From Pseudotabrizicola sp. (GTDB lineage Bacteria; Pseudomonadota; Alphaproteobacteria; Rhodobacterales; Rhodobacteraceae), in assembly GCF_030656345.1 (NCBI RefSeq), contig NZ_JAUSNR010000006.1, positions 1 to 64,000 on the forward strand: 64,000 nucleotides of DNA. Reading direction: 5' to 3'. A program made the translations under genes and the position numbers. The notes beneath the pieces are model-generated. The model searched no databases and was not told where the DNA came from. It was given only the letters and a program-made list of their open reading frames with translations. Below, piece by piece: positions 34,316 through 42,380 of this stretch. Position 1 is the first letter of the stretch, and every line of letters begins with the position of its first letter.

Positions 34316-36115
34316 ATGGACGGGCCATTGGGACAGTGCGTAGAGGTGACCGCCCTTGGCGGGGTGGCAGAGGTGACCCTGTTGCGCCCGCCCGGCGGCG
34401 GCTGGCTGGATGCGGCACAGCGCGCCGAGTTGCTGTCGGCGATCACGGCGGCCGGTACAGAGCCAAAGGCGATCCTGCTGCGCGCCGCAGACCGGATGTT
34501 TGCGTCACACGCCGATGCGGGGCCCGATCTGCCCGACCCGGATGATGCGGCCCAGCCGTCACTGGCCAGCCTGTGCCTGGCGATCGAGACCAGCCCGGTG
34601 CCGGTTGTGGTGTTTCTCGAAGGTCTGGTCAGCGGGGCTGCGGCGGAAATTGCGCTGGCGGCACAGATGCGGCTGGCAACGCCTGCCGCCCGGCTGGCCT
34701 TTCCGGCGGCGCGGCTGGGGCGGATTTCGGGTGCAGGCGGCACCCAGCGGCTGCCGCGCCTGATCGGTGCCGATTATGCCCTGCGTCTGCTGATCAGCGG
34801 CAAGCCGGTCGCAGCCCCCGAGGCGCTGATCATCGGGCTGGTCGATCAGGTGATCGAAGACGCCGCGCCCGATGACGCCTTGGCCCGGGCCAAGGCGCTG
34901 GCATTGACCCCGCCCGCGCGCCCGCAGCCCGAAGGCAGTGCCTTTCTGGCGGCAGTCAAGAAGGCGCGGGCGGCGGCGGCACCGGGCAGTCTGGCGATGG
35001 CGCTTGCCGACTGCGCCGAAGCGGCGCTGCTGTTGCCGGATGAACAGGGCTATGCCTTTGAAGCCGCCCTCGCGCAGGAGCGCGATGCCCTGCCGCAGAC
35101 TGCCGCTCTGGCGCATCTGCTGCGGGCCGAGCGTCTGGCCTCAGGGGCACCTGAGCCGCTGCGCGATGTGACGACAGACCCGGTCCAGCGCCCGGCGCTG
35201 GTGGGCGCGTCGCCGCAACTTTCGGCGCTGGCGCTGATGATGCTGGCGCGTGGTCTGCCGGTGACAGTGCTGGAACCCGACCGCGAAAAACTGGTGCCGA
35301 TGCTGCAGACCATCGCCTCGCGGCAAGAGGCGGCGGTGCAGGCGGGCACCCTGTCGGCGGCGCAACGCGATGCAGACTGGGCCCGCCTGCGCCCGGTGGC
35401 CGATGTGTCGGGGCTGGAGCAGGCCGATCTGGTGGTGATCGCCGCCGAGACGCCGGTGCCAGCCTTGCGCAGACAGGTGCCGGTGCTGGTGATGGGGCGG
35501 GGCGATCTGCCGGACGGGGCGTTCCGTCTGGTGCTGTCGGGGCGGGTGGCCGAACTTTGCCTGCCGGTCAGCTGCCCGGCGGAACCGGCGGCCAAAGCGA
35601 TGGCCTTTCTGCGCCGGATCGGCCAGACCGTGGTGCTGACCGGGCCGCAATCGCCGATGGGCATTGCGGGGCGGCTGGCGGGGGCCAGCGGTGCCGCCCT
35701 GCGCGCGCTGATGACATCGGGCGTGCTGCCAGAGGCGATCTATGCCGCGCTGACCGACTTTGGCATGGTCTCGCCTGCGCTGCCGAAGGTCGCCGCTGAT
35801 GCCGCCCCCCGCGCGATGCCAGGCGATGAGATCATCAACCGCTGGCTGGGCGCGCTTGCCAATGAAGGCGTGCGGGTGGTCGCCTCGGGGTTGGCGATGA
35901 CGGCGTCGGATGTGGATCTTGTGGCGGTGCATGGCCTTGGCCTGCCCGCCGATTGCGGCGGCCCGCTGCATCATGCGGAACAGCGCGGGCTGATGATATT
36001 GCGCCGTGACCTGCGGATCTGGGGGGCAGAGGCGGACGTCTGGGTGCCGGTGCCCGCACTCGATACGCTGGTCTCGGCCGGGCGCGGGTTTCAGGGCAGT
36101 GTCAGGACAGGATGA
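34316..36115 (+). CDS. FadB-like protein lacking catalytic residues (probable pseudoenzyme)
   Basis: The 599-residue protein has the layout of a bifunctional enoyl-CoA hydratase/3-hydroxyacyl-CoA dehydrogenase. The crotonase part shows FLEGLVSGAAAEIALA and GAGGTQRLPRLIGADYAL. However, the two catalytic glutamates are replaced: alanine 131 in FPAARLG (family LPE) and arginine 157 in ALRLLISGK (family ALE). In the dehydrogenase part the NAD motif GxGxxG is replaced by VGASPQLSALAL, and no H-F-F-N-P segment is visible. The frame is intact over 600 codons, so selection seems to maintain it, perhaps as a scaffold or for another reaction. ATG at 34316 is chosen; a GTG nine bases upstream is possible. 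Confidence 0.8.
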   Translation: MDGPLGQCVEVTALGGVAEVTLLRPPGGGWLDAAQRAELLSAITAAGTEPKAILLRAADRMFASHADAGPDLPDPDDAAQPSLASLCLAIETSPVPVVVFLEGLVSGAAAEIALAAQMRLATPAARLAFPAARLGRISGAGGTQRLPRLIGADYALRLLISGKPVAAPEALIIGLVDQVIEDAAPDDALARAKALALTPPARPQPEGSAFLAAVKKARAAAAPGSLAMALADCAEAALLLPDEQGYAFEAALAQERDALPQTAALAHLLRAERLASGAPEPLRDVTTDPVQRPALVGASPQLSALALMMLARGLPVTVLEPDREKLVPMLQTIASRQEAAVQAGTLSAAQRDADWARLRPVADVSGLEQADLVVIAAETPVPALRRQVPVLVMGRGDLPDGAFRLVLSGRVAELCLPVSCPAEPAAKAMAFLRRIGQTVVLTGPQSPMGIAGRLAGASGAALRALMTSGVLPEAIYAALTDFGMVSPALPKVAADAAPRAMPGDEIINRWLGALANEGVRVVASGLAMTASDVDLVAVHGLGLPADCGGPLHHAEQRGLMILRRDLRIWGAEADVWVPVPALDTLVSAGRGFQGSVRTG

Positions 36116-36317
36116 CGCCCGCGATCACCACGATCAGCCCAAGGCCAGACACCGCCAGTGCCGCCAGATTAAGGATCACCGCGCGCTGAAGCTGCGCCTT
36201 GATCTCGTCCTCCGGCAGGCCGGATTTGCGGGCGCGCATCGCCAGAATGATGCACCAGAACAGCGCCGATACGCCGATCATGGTCAAAACGGCGCCTCCC
36301 CAGATCAGCATCTCCAT
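36102..36317 (-). CDS. Small membrane protein of unknown function
   Basis: The 71-residue protein has two hydrophobic helices (MLIWGGAVLTMIGVSALFWC and the C-terminal LAALAVSGLGLIVVIAGVI) separated by a charged loop RARKSGLPEDEIKAQLQR. The ATG at 36317 has AAAGGATG upstream. Its end overlaps the FadB-like gene by 14 bases on the opposite strand. It is divergent from gapR. Function unknown. Confidence 0.75.
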   Translation of the reverse strand: MEMLIWGGAVLTMIGVSALFWCIILAMRARKSGLPEDEIKAQLQRAVILNLAALAVSGLGLIVVIAGVILS

Positions 36318-36451
36318 TCGTCGGCATCCTTTGGCTGTCACTGCGGCAATGATGGGGGCCGCCTAGCCCAGCTTTGGCTGCTGCGCAAGCCTTGAACCCG
36401 TAGGGTGGCCACGGTAGGGAAGGGGTCAAACCAGCGGAGCACGAGGCCCAG

Positions 36452-36706
36452 ATGAGCGAACCCATAGACAATTATTCCGTGACAGCGGACGAGCTGCGCC
36501 AGTTCATTGAACGCGCCGAGCAGCTGGCATCGGAAAAGAAGGACATCGCCGAACAGGAAAAGGAACTGTTCGCCGAGGCCAAGGGCCGGGGCTATGACAC
36601 CAAGGTCATGCGCAAGGTCATCGCCCTGCGCAAGCGCAAGCCTGATGAGATTGCCGAAGAAGAGGCGGTGCTGGAAATGTACAAAACCGCACTGGGCATG
36701 GCCTGA
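36452..36706 (+). CDS. gapR: GapR-family nucleoid-associated protein (DUF2312)
   Basis: The 84-residue protein matches the GapR/UPF0335 family: TADELRQFIERAEQLASEKK, AKGRGYDTKVMRKVIALRKR and the ending EEEAVLEMYKTALG. In Caulobacter GapR is an essential tetramer that clamps overtwisted, AT-rich DNA ahead of forks and polymerases and stimulates gyrase and topoisomerase IV. Length is normal. It is a single gene followed by a strong hairpin. Confidence 0.95.
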   Translation: MSEPIDNYSVTADELRQFIERAEQLASEKKDIAEQEKELFAEAKGRGYDTKVMRKVIALRKRKPDEIAEEEAVLEMYKTALGMA

Positions 36707-36717
36707 CACCACAATGC

Positions 36718-36743
36718 GAAACGGGCGCATCCGCGCCCGTTTC
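36718..36743. terminator. Bidirectional terminator after gapR
   Basis: GAAACGGGCGC and GCGCCCGTTTC form an 11-pair stem with a four-base loop between gapR and the convergent gene. Ends are A- and T-containing on both strands. Confidence 0.7.
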
Positions 36744-36748
36744 CCGCC

Positions 36749-37621
36749 TCAGGCGGAAATAAACGTCACCCCCGGCATCGCCCGGATGCGGGCCACATCC
36801 TGATAATAGGCCTCTGTCAAGCGGGCGACCGTGGCTTCGGTCCAGCCCGGCAGATCCACCTCCATCTCGACCCGGTCGGGCAGGGCGAACTTGTCCAGAA
36901 ACGCCGATACGATCCGGCGGCGCTGCACCGCCGTATGCGCCGGATGGGTCTCCATATAGGCGTTCATACGCGCCAGCCCTTCGGGCGACATGATCGTGCC
37001 AAGCAGTTCGGCCGCGTCGGTCAGCACGGTGCCTTCGGAATGGCCGGACACCGCCTGCAGCACCTCGGGCCAGATCAGCGGCGTGTCCTCATCACACCAG
37101 ACGGTAAACGGCACACCGGGATTGGCGTTCAGCATATCGCCGATCACGTCAGACCAGTGAATATCGGCCGGGTCGATGTCGGCCATGAACTGCTCAAAGC
37201 TCTTGTCGCGCTGTTTGGCAAACAGATCGGGCAGAAAGGTCGCCGGGTTGCGGATGGCCAGATGGAATTCGGCCTCGATCTCGGGGAAGATCTGGGTAAA
37301 GGCGCTGACCCGTTCCGCCGCCGCCGGGTAGAGCCGGTTTTTCAGCACCCATTGCGGAAACGACAGAAAATTCTCCCATGACAGGATCAGCCGTTCGGCG
37401 CGGTCTTCATCCATGATCTGTTCCAGCACCAGCGCCTGCGTGTCGCGGCTGGCGGGCTGGCCCTTCAGCGTCAGCGCGGTGTCACGCAGCAAGGTGCGAT
37501 AGCGCGCGGGGCCGGGCACCACGATGCCCTGTTCGCCCAAGACCTGACGATTTTTCAGAAGACACCGCACCAGACGCTCTTCATCGGTGCAATGGGCGCC
37601 AAGGTGATAGACGATACGCAT
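36749..37621 (-). CDS. Conserved hypothetical protein, sulfotransferase-like start
   Basis: The 290-residue protein begins MRIVYHLGAHCTDEERLVRC, which resembles the nucleotide-loop start of Rhodobacterales sulfotransferase-like proteins, but the loop is not canonical. It has a conserved-looking RLILSWENFLSFP segment, then HLAIRNPATFLPDLFAKQ, typical of the RNP strand region of sulfotransferase folds. No signal or membrane segment. The ATG at 37621 is chosen because the frame upstream is antisense to the permease gene. Function not known. Confidence 0.7.
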   Translation of the reverse strand: MRIVYHLGAHCTDEERLVRCLLKNRQVLGEQGIVVPGPARYRTLLRDTALTLKGQPASRDTQALVLEQIMDEDRAERLILSWENFLSFPQWVLKNRLYPAAAERVSAFTQIFPEIEAEFHLAIRNPATFLPDLFAKQRDKSFEQFMADIDPADIHWSDVIGDMLNANPGVPFTVWCDEDTPLIWPEVLQAVSGHSEGTVLTDAAELLGTIMSPEGLARMNAYMETHPAHTAVQRRRIVSAFLDKFALPDRVEMEVDLPGWTEATVARLTEAYYQDVARIRAMPGVTFISA

Positions 37622-37792
37622 ACAGCTGTTGACCTGTGCCGGTTCTTGATTGACCCCGACTATAGGCGCAATCGGGGCGCAGCACAGGGGGCACGGCAGA
37701 AGAAATGCCGAACAGAGTCCTGCGCGCCACGCCCGGACGGCCCCGCCCGATCTGGACAGGGCGGGGCCGCGGGTGCTATCGGGGTGCGCAGG

Positions 37793-39451
37793 ATGACCCA
37801 GCAAAACACTCAAGTTCCGCACCCCGCCCGATGGCTGCCGCGCCCCGACCTGTGGTCGGTGGGGGCATTCGCCATTGCCGTCGTGGTGCTGGCACCGATG
37901 GCCTCGGTATTGTGGATCGCCTTTCACCCGACTGAAAATATCTGGCCGCATCTGCTGGCCACGGTGCTGCCGCGCTATCTGTCCAACACGCTGATCCTTA
38001 TGCTGGGGGTGGCGGTGCTGACGGCGGCGGTGGGCACCGGGGCGGCCTGGCTGACCACGATGTACCGCTTTCCGGGCCGGGGCTGGCTCGATTACGTGCT
38101 GCTGTTTCCGCTGGCGATCCCGGCCTATGTCGGGGCCTATGCACTGGTGGATTTCCTGCAATATGCGGGGCCGGTGCAGACCAGCCTGCGCGGGCTGATG
38201 GGGTATGAGTCGGCGCGCGACTACTGGTTCCCGCAGGTGCGGTCGCGCGGAATGGCGGTGATTGTGCTGTCGGCGGCGCTGTATCCGTATGTCTACCTGC
38301 TGGCCCGCGCCGCGTTCCGCGAACAGTCGGGCGGGTCGTATGAGGTGGCGCGCGCGCTTGGCTGCGGCCCGTGGCGGCTGTTCGCCCGCGTCGGCCTGCC
38401 GCTGGCCCGGCCCGCGATTGCGACAGGGGTGGCACTGGCGCTGATGGAGACGGTGGCCGATTATGGCACGGTGCAGCACTTCGGAGTGCAGACCCTGACC
38501 ACCGGCATCTTTTCAACCTGGCTGAACGGCAACAATGCCGGGGGTGCTGCGCAGATTGCCGGGGTGGTGCTGACCTTGATTTTCGTGCTGCTGGGGCTGG
38601 AGCGTATCAGCCGCCGGGGCGCGCGCTTTCACCGCGTGGGCCGCTCGGCCCGCCCGGTAGAGCCTGCAACCTTGCCCCGCGCCAGCGGCTGGCTGGCATG
38701 CGCGCTGTGCATGGTGCCGGTCAGCGTCGGCTTTATCCTGCCGGTCGCGGTCATGGGCTGGCACGCCCTGCGCCGCCCCGAGGTCTGGCTGTCGCCCGGG
38801 CTGGCGCGGGCCTTTGGCAACACGCTGGTCACCGGCGGGCTGGCCGCTTGCCTGACGGTGGGGGCAGCGATCTTTCTGGTCTACGGGCTGCGGATGATCA
38901 ACCGTTCTGCGGCGCGCTGGATATTGCCTGTCACCACGCTGGGCTATGCGGCCCCCGGCGCGGTGCTGGCGGTGGGCATCCTGATCCCGTTGGCGGCGCT
39001 AGATCACAAGCTGGCCGATGCGGTGCTGGCGGTGAGCGGCTGGGACCCGGGCCTGATGCTGACCGGCACGGCGGCGGCGCTGGTGCTGGCCTATGCGGTG
39101 CGGTTCTTTGGCGTGGCGCAGGGCGCGGTGGATGCGGCCTTTGGCCGGATCTCGCCCTCGCTGCCGATGGCCGCGCGGTCCCTTGGGCGCTCGCCCGGCG
39201 GGGCGCTGCGGGCGGTGCACCTGCCGCTGATGCGCGGGTCGGTTGCGACTGCGCTGCTGGTGGTCTTCGTCGATTGCGTCAAGGAACTGCCCGCGACCTT
39301 GCTGCTGCGCCCGTTCAACTACAACACGCTGGCGACGCGGGTGTTTGAACTGGCCAGTCTGGAACGCCTGGAAGAAGCCGCCCCCGCCGCGCTGGTGGTC
39401 ATGACCGTCGGCCTGCTCGCCGTGGCCCTTATGGCCAGAACCCATCGCTGA
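37793..39451 (+). CDS. Iron(III)-type ABC transporter permease (FbpB-like)
   Basis: The 552-residue membrane protein has about 12 helices in two homologous halves, each with an ABC permease EAA-type loop: EVARALGCGPWRLFARVGLP in the first and AARSLGRSPGGALRAVHLP in the second. This two-half structure matches FbpB/SfuB permeases for ferric iron. No binding protein or ATPase gene is adjacent, so partners must be encoded elsewhere. ATG at 37793 follows a weak AGG. Confidence 0.86.
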   Translation: MTQQNTQVPHPARWLPRPDLWSVGAFAIAVVVLAPMASVLWIAFHPTENIWPHLLATVLPRYLSNTLILMLGVAVLTAAVGTGAAWLTTMYRFPGRGWLDYVLLFPLAIPAYVGAYALVDFLQYAGPVQTSLRGLMGYESARDYWFPQVRSRGMAVIVLSAALYPYVYLLARAAFREQSGGSYEVARALGCGPWRLFARVGLPLARPAIATGVALALMETVADYGTVQHFGVQTLTTGIFSTWLNGNNAGGAAQIAGVVLTLIFVLLGLERISRRGARFHRVGRSARPVEPATLPRASGWLACALCMVPVSVGFILPVAVMGWHALRRPEVWLSPGLARAFGNTLVTGGLAACLTVGAAIFLVYGLRMINRSAARWILPVTTLGYAAPGAVLAVGILIPLAALDHKLADAVLAVSGWDPGLMLTGTAAALVLAYAVRFFGVAQGAVDAAFGRISPSLPMAARSLGRSPGGALRAVHLPLMRGSVATALLVVFVDCVKELPATLLLRPFNYNTLATRVFELASLERLEEAAPAALVVMTVGLLAVALMARTHR

Positions 39452-39493
39452 GGGGCTTGCACCCGCGCGCCTGCGCGGTTATTTCAGGGACAT

Positions 39494-39569
39494 GCCTCTA
39501 TAGCTCAGCTGGTAGAGCACCTGATTTGTAATCAGGGGGTCGCGGGTTCAAATCCTGCTGGGGGCACCA
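39494..39569 (+). tRNA. tRNA-Thr (anticodon TGT)
   Basis: This 76-base tRNA has an acceptor GCCTCTA paired with TGGGGGC (two G-T pairs), a D arm TAGCTCAGCTGGTAGAGCA, an anticodon stem CTGAT/ATCAG with loop TTGTA region reading TGT, a T arm CGCGGGTTCAAATCCTGCT, and CCA encoded. TGT decodes threonine. Confidence 0.94.
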
Positions 39570-39644
39570 TTTTCCATTTCAGAATCAACGATCTGCTGCA
39601 CGGTTTTCCGTGCTTTCCTGAATGATCCTGCGCCGCGGCACCAG

Positions 39645-40388
39645 TCAGCCCGCCGCCGACGGCACTGTCCAGACGTGATCCTGCGACAGGATATCCCCCA
39701 TCGCCCGTGCCGCGAGGCTTGCGTCGCCTGCGGTGATTCCGTCGGCCAGGGCCTTGTAGTGCGACGCCTTTTCCGCAGCGAAATCCGACACACCTGCGCG
39801 CATCCGGGCGAGGGTGGTTTGCACCACGCCGAATTCCACCAGACCGGAGGTGGCGCGCAGGAACGGGTTCTGGCTGGCTTCGCACAGGGTGCGGTGGAAC
39901 TCGAACTCGGCCAGGGCGAAGGGTTCGGCGAATGTGGTCATCGCGGCGCGCTGGTTCAGCCAGTAGTGCAGCATCCGCACCTGTTCGGCGGTGCGGCGGC
40001 TGGCGGCGAGGGTGGCGGTCTGCATCTCGATGCTGTCGCGCAGCTCGGTAAAGCTGGCCAGAAAGGCGGCGTCCGGGCCGGCGTCCTGTATCCACCCCAG
40101 AACCGAGCGGTCAAACAGGTTCCAGCGGCTGCGCGGCAGCACGCGGGTGCCGACCTTGGCCCGCGCCTCGACCAGCCCCTTGGCCTCCAGCGTTTTCAGG
40201 GCCTCGCGCAGCACGGTGCGCGACACGCCGTAGCTGTCCATCATCTCGGCGTCATTGGGCAGGATGGTGCCCACCGCAAAACGCCCCGATGCGATGCCCA
40301 GACCCACCTCGGCAATCACATAGGAATGGTAATTCCGCGCCGTCTGCCGCCCGGAGAGTGCGCGCACAAGGCTCCCCGGTTCGCTCAT
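39645..40388 (-). CDS. GntR-family (FCD) regulator of the sugar ABC operon
   Basis: The 247-residue protein has a winged helix (TILPNDAEMMDSYGVSRTVL, then REALKTLEAKGLVEARAKVG) and a C-terminal FCD domain with candidate metal ligands in ELRDSIE and EFEFHRTLC. The ATG at 40388 lies one base after the yjfF-like gene stop, so it is the last gene of the sugar ABC operon and probably its repressor. Similar regulators respond to galactonate, gluconate or related sugar acids. Confidence 0.87.
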   Translation of the reverse strand: MSEPGSLVRALSGRQTARNYHSYVIAEVGLGIASGRFAVGTILPNDAEMMDSYGVSRTVLREALKTLEAKGLVEARAKVGTRVLPRSRWNLFDRSVLGWIQDAGPDAAFLASFTELRDSIEMQTATLAASRRTAEQVRMLHYWLNQRAAMTTFAEPFALAEFEFHRTLCEASQNPFLRATSGLVEFGVVQTTLARMRAGVSDFAAEKASHYKALADGITAGDASLAARAMGDILSQDHVWTVPSAAG

Positions 40389-40389
40389 G

Positions 40390-41367
40390 TCAGGATTTCC
40401 TAAACGCCTTTTTTCGGGGGGCAGATGCCGAGAACACCAGCCTTTGCAACAGAATGAACAGAAAGAGAAGCCCGCCGATGACGATTTTGGTCCACCAGCT
40501 GGACAGGGTGCCGTCAAACACGATGTAGGTCTGCACCAGCCCCTGCAGCATCACCCCGATGAAGGTGCCGGCGACAAAGCCATACCCCCCGGTCAGCAGC
40601 GTGCCGCCGATCACCACGGCGGCGATGGCGTCGAGTTCGACCCCAAGCGCTGACAGGGAATACCCCGCCGAGGTATACAGCGAAAATACGATGCCCGCGA
40701 TCCCGGCAAGGGTGGAGGACAGGGTGTAGACCAGAATGGTGGTGCGCGCGACCGGCACCCCCATCAGCGCGGCAGAGGTTTCATTGCCGCCAAGCGCATA
40801 GACATAAGACCCGAACCGCGTGCGGTGCGCCAGAATGATGCCAAAAACGAACACCGCCAGCATGATCATGCCAATCACCGTCAGCCGCCCGCCACCGGGC
40901 AGCAGGATATAGCTGCGCGAGATGGCGGTATAAACCTCATGCTTGATGCCGATACTGTCGGGCGACAGCACCGAAGCCCCGCCGCGCGCCAGAAACATCC
41001 CCGCCAGCGTGACGATGAAGGACGGCACCTTGAGGTAATGAATTGCCGCCCCCATCACCGCGCCAAACCCCGCTGACACCGCCAGCGTGATGGCAAAGGC
41101 GGCAAAGGGGTGCAGCCCGGCCCACATGATCAGCGTGGCGATCAGCACGGTGGAAAACCCGATCACAGCGCCGACCGACAGATCAATCCCGCCCGAGATG
41201 ATCACGAAGGTCATCCCCACCGCCGCAATGCCCAGAAAGGCGTTGTCGGTCAGGAAGTTGCCCAGCACGCGGGTCGACAACATCGACGGGTATTGCAGCA
41301 CGGCCGCCAGATAGGCGAGCAGGAAGATCACGGTCGTGGCCAGCAAAGGCCGCAGCGCGCGGTTCAT
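40390..41367 (-). CDS. yjfF: Sugar ABC transporter permease (YjfF-like)
   Basis: The 325-residue permease has 8 to 10 helices and the ribose/galactose-type motif SGGIDLSVGAVIGFSTV, then VTLAGMFLARGG and the C-terminal LDAIAAVVIGGTLLTGGYG. With YtfT it forms the heterodimeric channel of the galactofuranose-type importer. The ATG at 41367 overlaps the ytfT stop by four bases. Confidence 0.9.
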   Translation of the reverse strand: MNRALRPLLATTVIFLLAYLAAVLQYPSMLSTRVLGNFLTDNAFLGIAAVGMTFVIISGGIDLSVGAVIGFSTVLIATLIMWAGLHPFAAFAITLAVSAGFGAVMGAAIHYLKVPSFIVTLAGMFLARGGASVLSPDSIGIKHEVYTAISRSYILLPGGGRLTVIGMIMLAVFVFGIILAHRTRFGSYVYALGGNETSAALMGVPVARTTILVYTLSSTLAGIAGIVFSLYTSAGYSLSALGVELDAIAAVVIGGTLLTGGYGFVAGTFIGVMLQGLVQTYIVFDGTLSSWWTKIVIGGLLFLFILLQRLVFSASAPRKKAFRKS

Positions 41368-42380
41368 TTGGCGCTCCTTTTCGGCGGCGGGGTCAGGGGG
41401 GTAAAGCGTCGGCTGATCCATTGCCCGGCCTGCGGCGATTGCAGCACAAGGATCAGGATGATCACCGCCGATTTGACGACCAGATTGAACTGCGGCGAGA
41501 AGCCTGAAATCAGGATGCCGGTGTTCATCGCCTGAATGATCAGCGCGCCGACGACTGACATCGGGATCGAGAACCGCCCGCCTAGCAGCGATGTGCCACC
41601 CAGAACCACGGCCAGAATGGCATCCAGCTCCAGCCACAGGCCCGCGTTGTTGGCATCCGCCCCGCGAATGTCACCCGCCACCACCAGCCCGGCGATGGCG
41701 GCGCAGAACCCGGCAAAGCTGTAGACCAGCAGCAAGAGCAACCGGCTGGAAATCCCGGCAAAACGCGCGGCAGAGCGGTTGACCCCCACCGCCTCGATCA
41801 GCAGGCCAAGGGCGGTGCGGCGCACGGCCAGTGTGGTGACGATCATCAGGACCAGCGCAATGATTACCGGCATTGGCAGACCCAACAGCGATCCGGTGCC
41901 GATATAGCTGAGCAGCGGGTCCGAGAAGGTGACGATCGAACCTTCGGTGATCAGCTGCGCCAAACCCCGCCCGGCCACCATCAGCACCAGCGTGGCGATG
42001 ATCGGCTGAATGTCGAGATAGGTCACCAGAACCCCGTTCCAGAACCCGCAGACAAGGCCAGCCAGCAATGCGACCGGAATCGCAATCGTGGCGGGCGTGC
42101 CGGTCGAGACCATCACGGCGGCCACAGCCCCCGAAATCGCCATCACCGCGCCGACCGACAGGTCAACCCCCTTGGTCGCGATCACTGCCGTGACGCCAAT
42201 GGCCAGAATGGCCACCGGGGCACCGCGGTTCAGCACGTCGATCAGGCTGCCGAAGAACCTTCCATCCTGCCATGTCACGGTAAAGAACCCCGGAAACAGC
42301 AGCCAGTTGATGAACAATACGGCGGCAAGCGCTGCAAATTGCGGGCGCAGCAGCGCCGATTTCAGGGCCTGCCGTTTCAT
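41364..42380 (-). CDS. ytfT: Sugar ABC transporter permease (YtfT-like)
   Basis: The 338-residue inner-membrane protein resembles YtfT: KGVDLSVGAVMAISGAVAAV, ATLVLMVAGRGLAQLI and LDAILAVVLGGTSLLGGRFS. It pairs with the YjfF-like protein. Four-base overlaps on both sides show tight coupling in the operon. Confidence 0.9.
   Translation of the reverse strand: MKRQALKSALLRPQFAALAAVLFINWLLFPGFFTVTWQDGRFFGSLIDVLNRGAPVAILAIGVTAVIATKGVDLSVGAVMAISGAVAAVMVSTGTPATIAIPVALLAGLVCGFWNGVLVTYLDIQPIIATLVLMVAGRGLAQLITEGSIVTFSDPLLSYIGTGSLLGLPMPVIIALVLMIVTTLAVRRTALGLLIEAVGVNRSAARFAGISSRLLLLLVYSFAGFCAAIAGLVVAGDIRGADANNAGLWLELDAILAVVLGGTSLLGGRFSIPMSVVGALIIQAMNTGILISGFSPQFNLVVKSAVIILILVLQSPQAGQWISRRFTPLTPPPKRSAK

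Noticed and set aside
34316..36115. Calling this gene a working fadB
   Set aside because: The catalytic glutamates, NAD-binding glycines and active-site histidine segment are missing.
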